NCBI RefSeq assembly: GCF_036711975.1
Contig: NC_091976.1
Location: forward strand, 4,712,001 to 4,776,000
DNA length: 64,000 nt
Source: Onthophagus taurus
Lineage: Eukaryota; Arthropoda; Insecta; Coleoptera; Scarabaeidae
Direction of reading: 5' to 3'
Shown: positions 63,891 through 64,000 of the stretch, piece after piece
Position numbering within the stretch: position 1 is the stretch's first letter
How the letters are laid out: each line of letters starts with the position of its first letter
Made by a program: the position numbers and the translations under genes
Notes under the pieces: model-generated
Databases searched by the model: none
Seen by the model: only the letters and a program-made list of their open reading frames with translations
Told to the model about the DNA's origin: nothing

Positions 63891-64000
63891 TAATTTTCCA
63901 TTGTTAAGTTATCTTTATTTATAGTTGTATTTTATTATAACAAATAATAATACCAATAAGAAACGGATTTAATGGACCAAAAGGGGTGAAAGAACAACAA
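63891..64000. other. Window end, no feature seen
   Basis: AT-rich, no coding or repeat signature. Confidence 0.4.

Noticed and set aside
1-64000. tRNA, rRNA or other structured RNA genes
   Set aside because: None seen by eye; short AT-rich hairpins do not form a tRNA-like cloverleaf. A covariance-model search would be needed to exclude small RNAs.

Overview
The window is an AT-rich, repeat-choked stretch of an arthropod genome, almost certainly an insect. The evidence is the type of genes present: I/Jockey-type non-LTR retrotransposons, mariner/Tc1, piggyBac, hAT, P-like, PIF/Harbinger with MADF-BESS partner genes, Crypton and Penelope-like elements, several with short GT-AG introns. I found no single-copy host gene, no rRNA or tRNA, and no CRISPR array. 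The order or species cannot be fixed from the sequence alone. Nearly every open frame is a transposon gene, a relic of one, or a shadow.

Layout. 1-3.7 kb: minus-strand non-LTR retrotransposon (ORF1 intact, ORF2 open to the left edge). 4.3-7.1 kb: a broken transposase-like gene next to an intact Tc1-type element. 7.6-12.3 kb: a graveyard of hAT, P-like, piggyBac, insect retroviral env-like and MADF-BESS scraps. 12.584-18.511 kb: a full-length I-like non-LTR element with both ORFs, poly(A) tail and 13-bp target duplications, inserted into an older non-LTR fragment. 20.2-24.5 kb: mariner relics, one split by a 2.97-kb element with 4-bp AATT duplications and a three-exon RNase-H-like transposase gene. 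24.8-26.4 kb: LTR-retrotransposon end (LTR, primer site, gag start). 26.467-30.066 kb: DD41D mariner containing a TTAA-flanked piggyBac. 30.182-32.555 kb: PIF/Harbinger. 32.8-34.1 kb: piggyBac relic. 35.3-39.4 kb: multi-exon Mutator-like transposase plus YqaJ exonuclease gene, interrupted by an internally deleted non-LTR element. 41.04-54.744 kb: tandem and nested PIF/Harbinger elements (A; B containing C and D; D containing a mariner that itself contains an intact piggyBac). 54.75-59.5 kb: another Harbinger, interrupted by a piggyBac-type MITE that is interrupted by a hAT. 59.6-60.3 kb: Crypton relic. 61.3-63.9 kb: Penelope-like element carrying a hAT MITE.

The strongest recurring theme is the organisation of the Harbinger elements. 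Each carries a transposase on the plus strand and a DNA-binding partner (MADF-BESS, or in one a zeste/Myb-like protein) on the minus strand. In at least three, exons of each gene lie inside the intron of the other. Such two-protein systems are known for PIF/Harbinger (transposase nuclease plus DNA-binding partner); the repeated interleaving is what I read directly here.

Cutting age: the I-like element, the Tc1 element, the DD41D mariner, the piggyBac at 49.1-52.0 kb and the transposase of Harbinger D keep intact coding capacity and look young. Several other genes are broken by only one or two changes, and three of those are one-base slips in homopolymer runs, which may be assembly errors.
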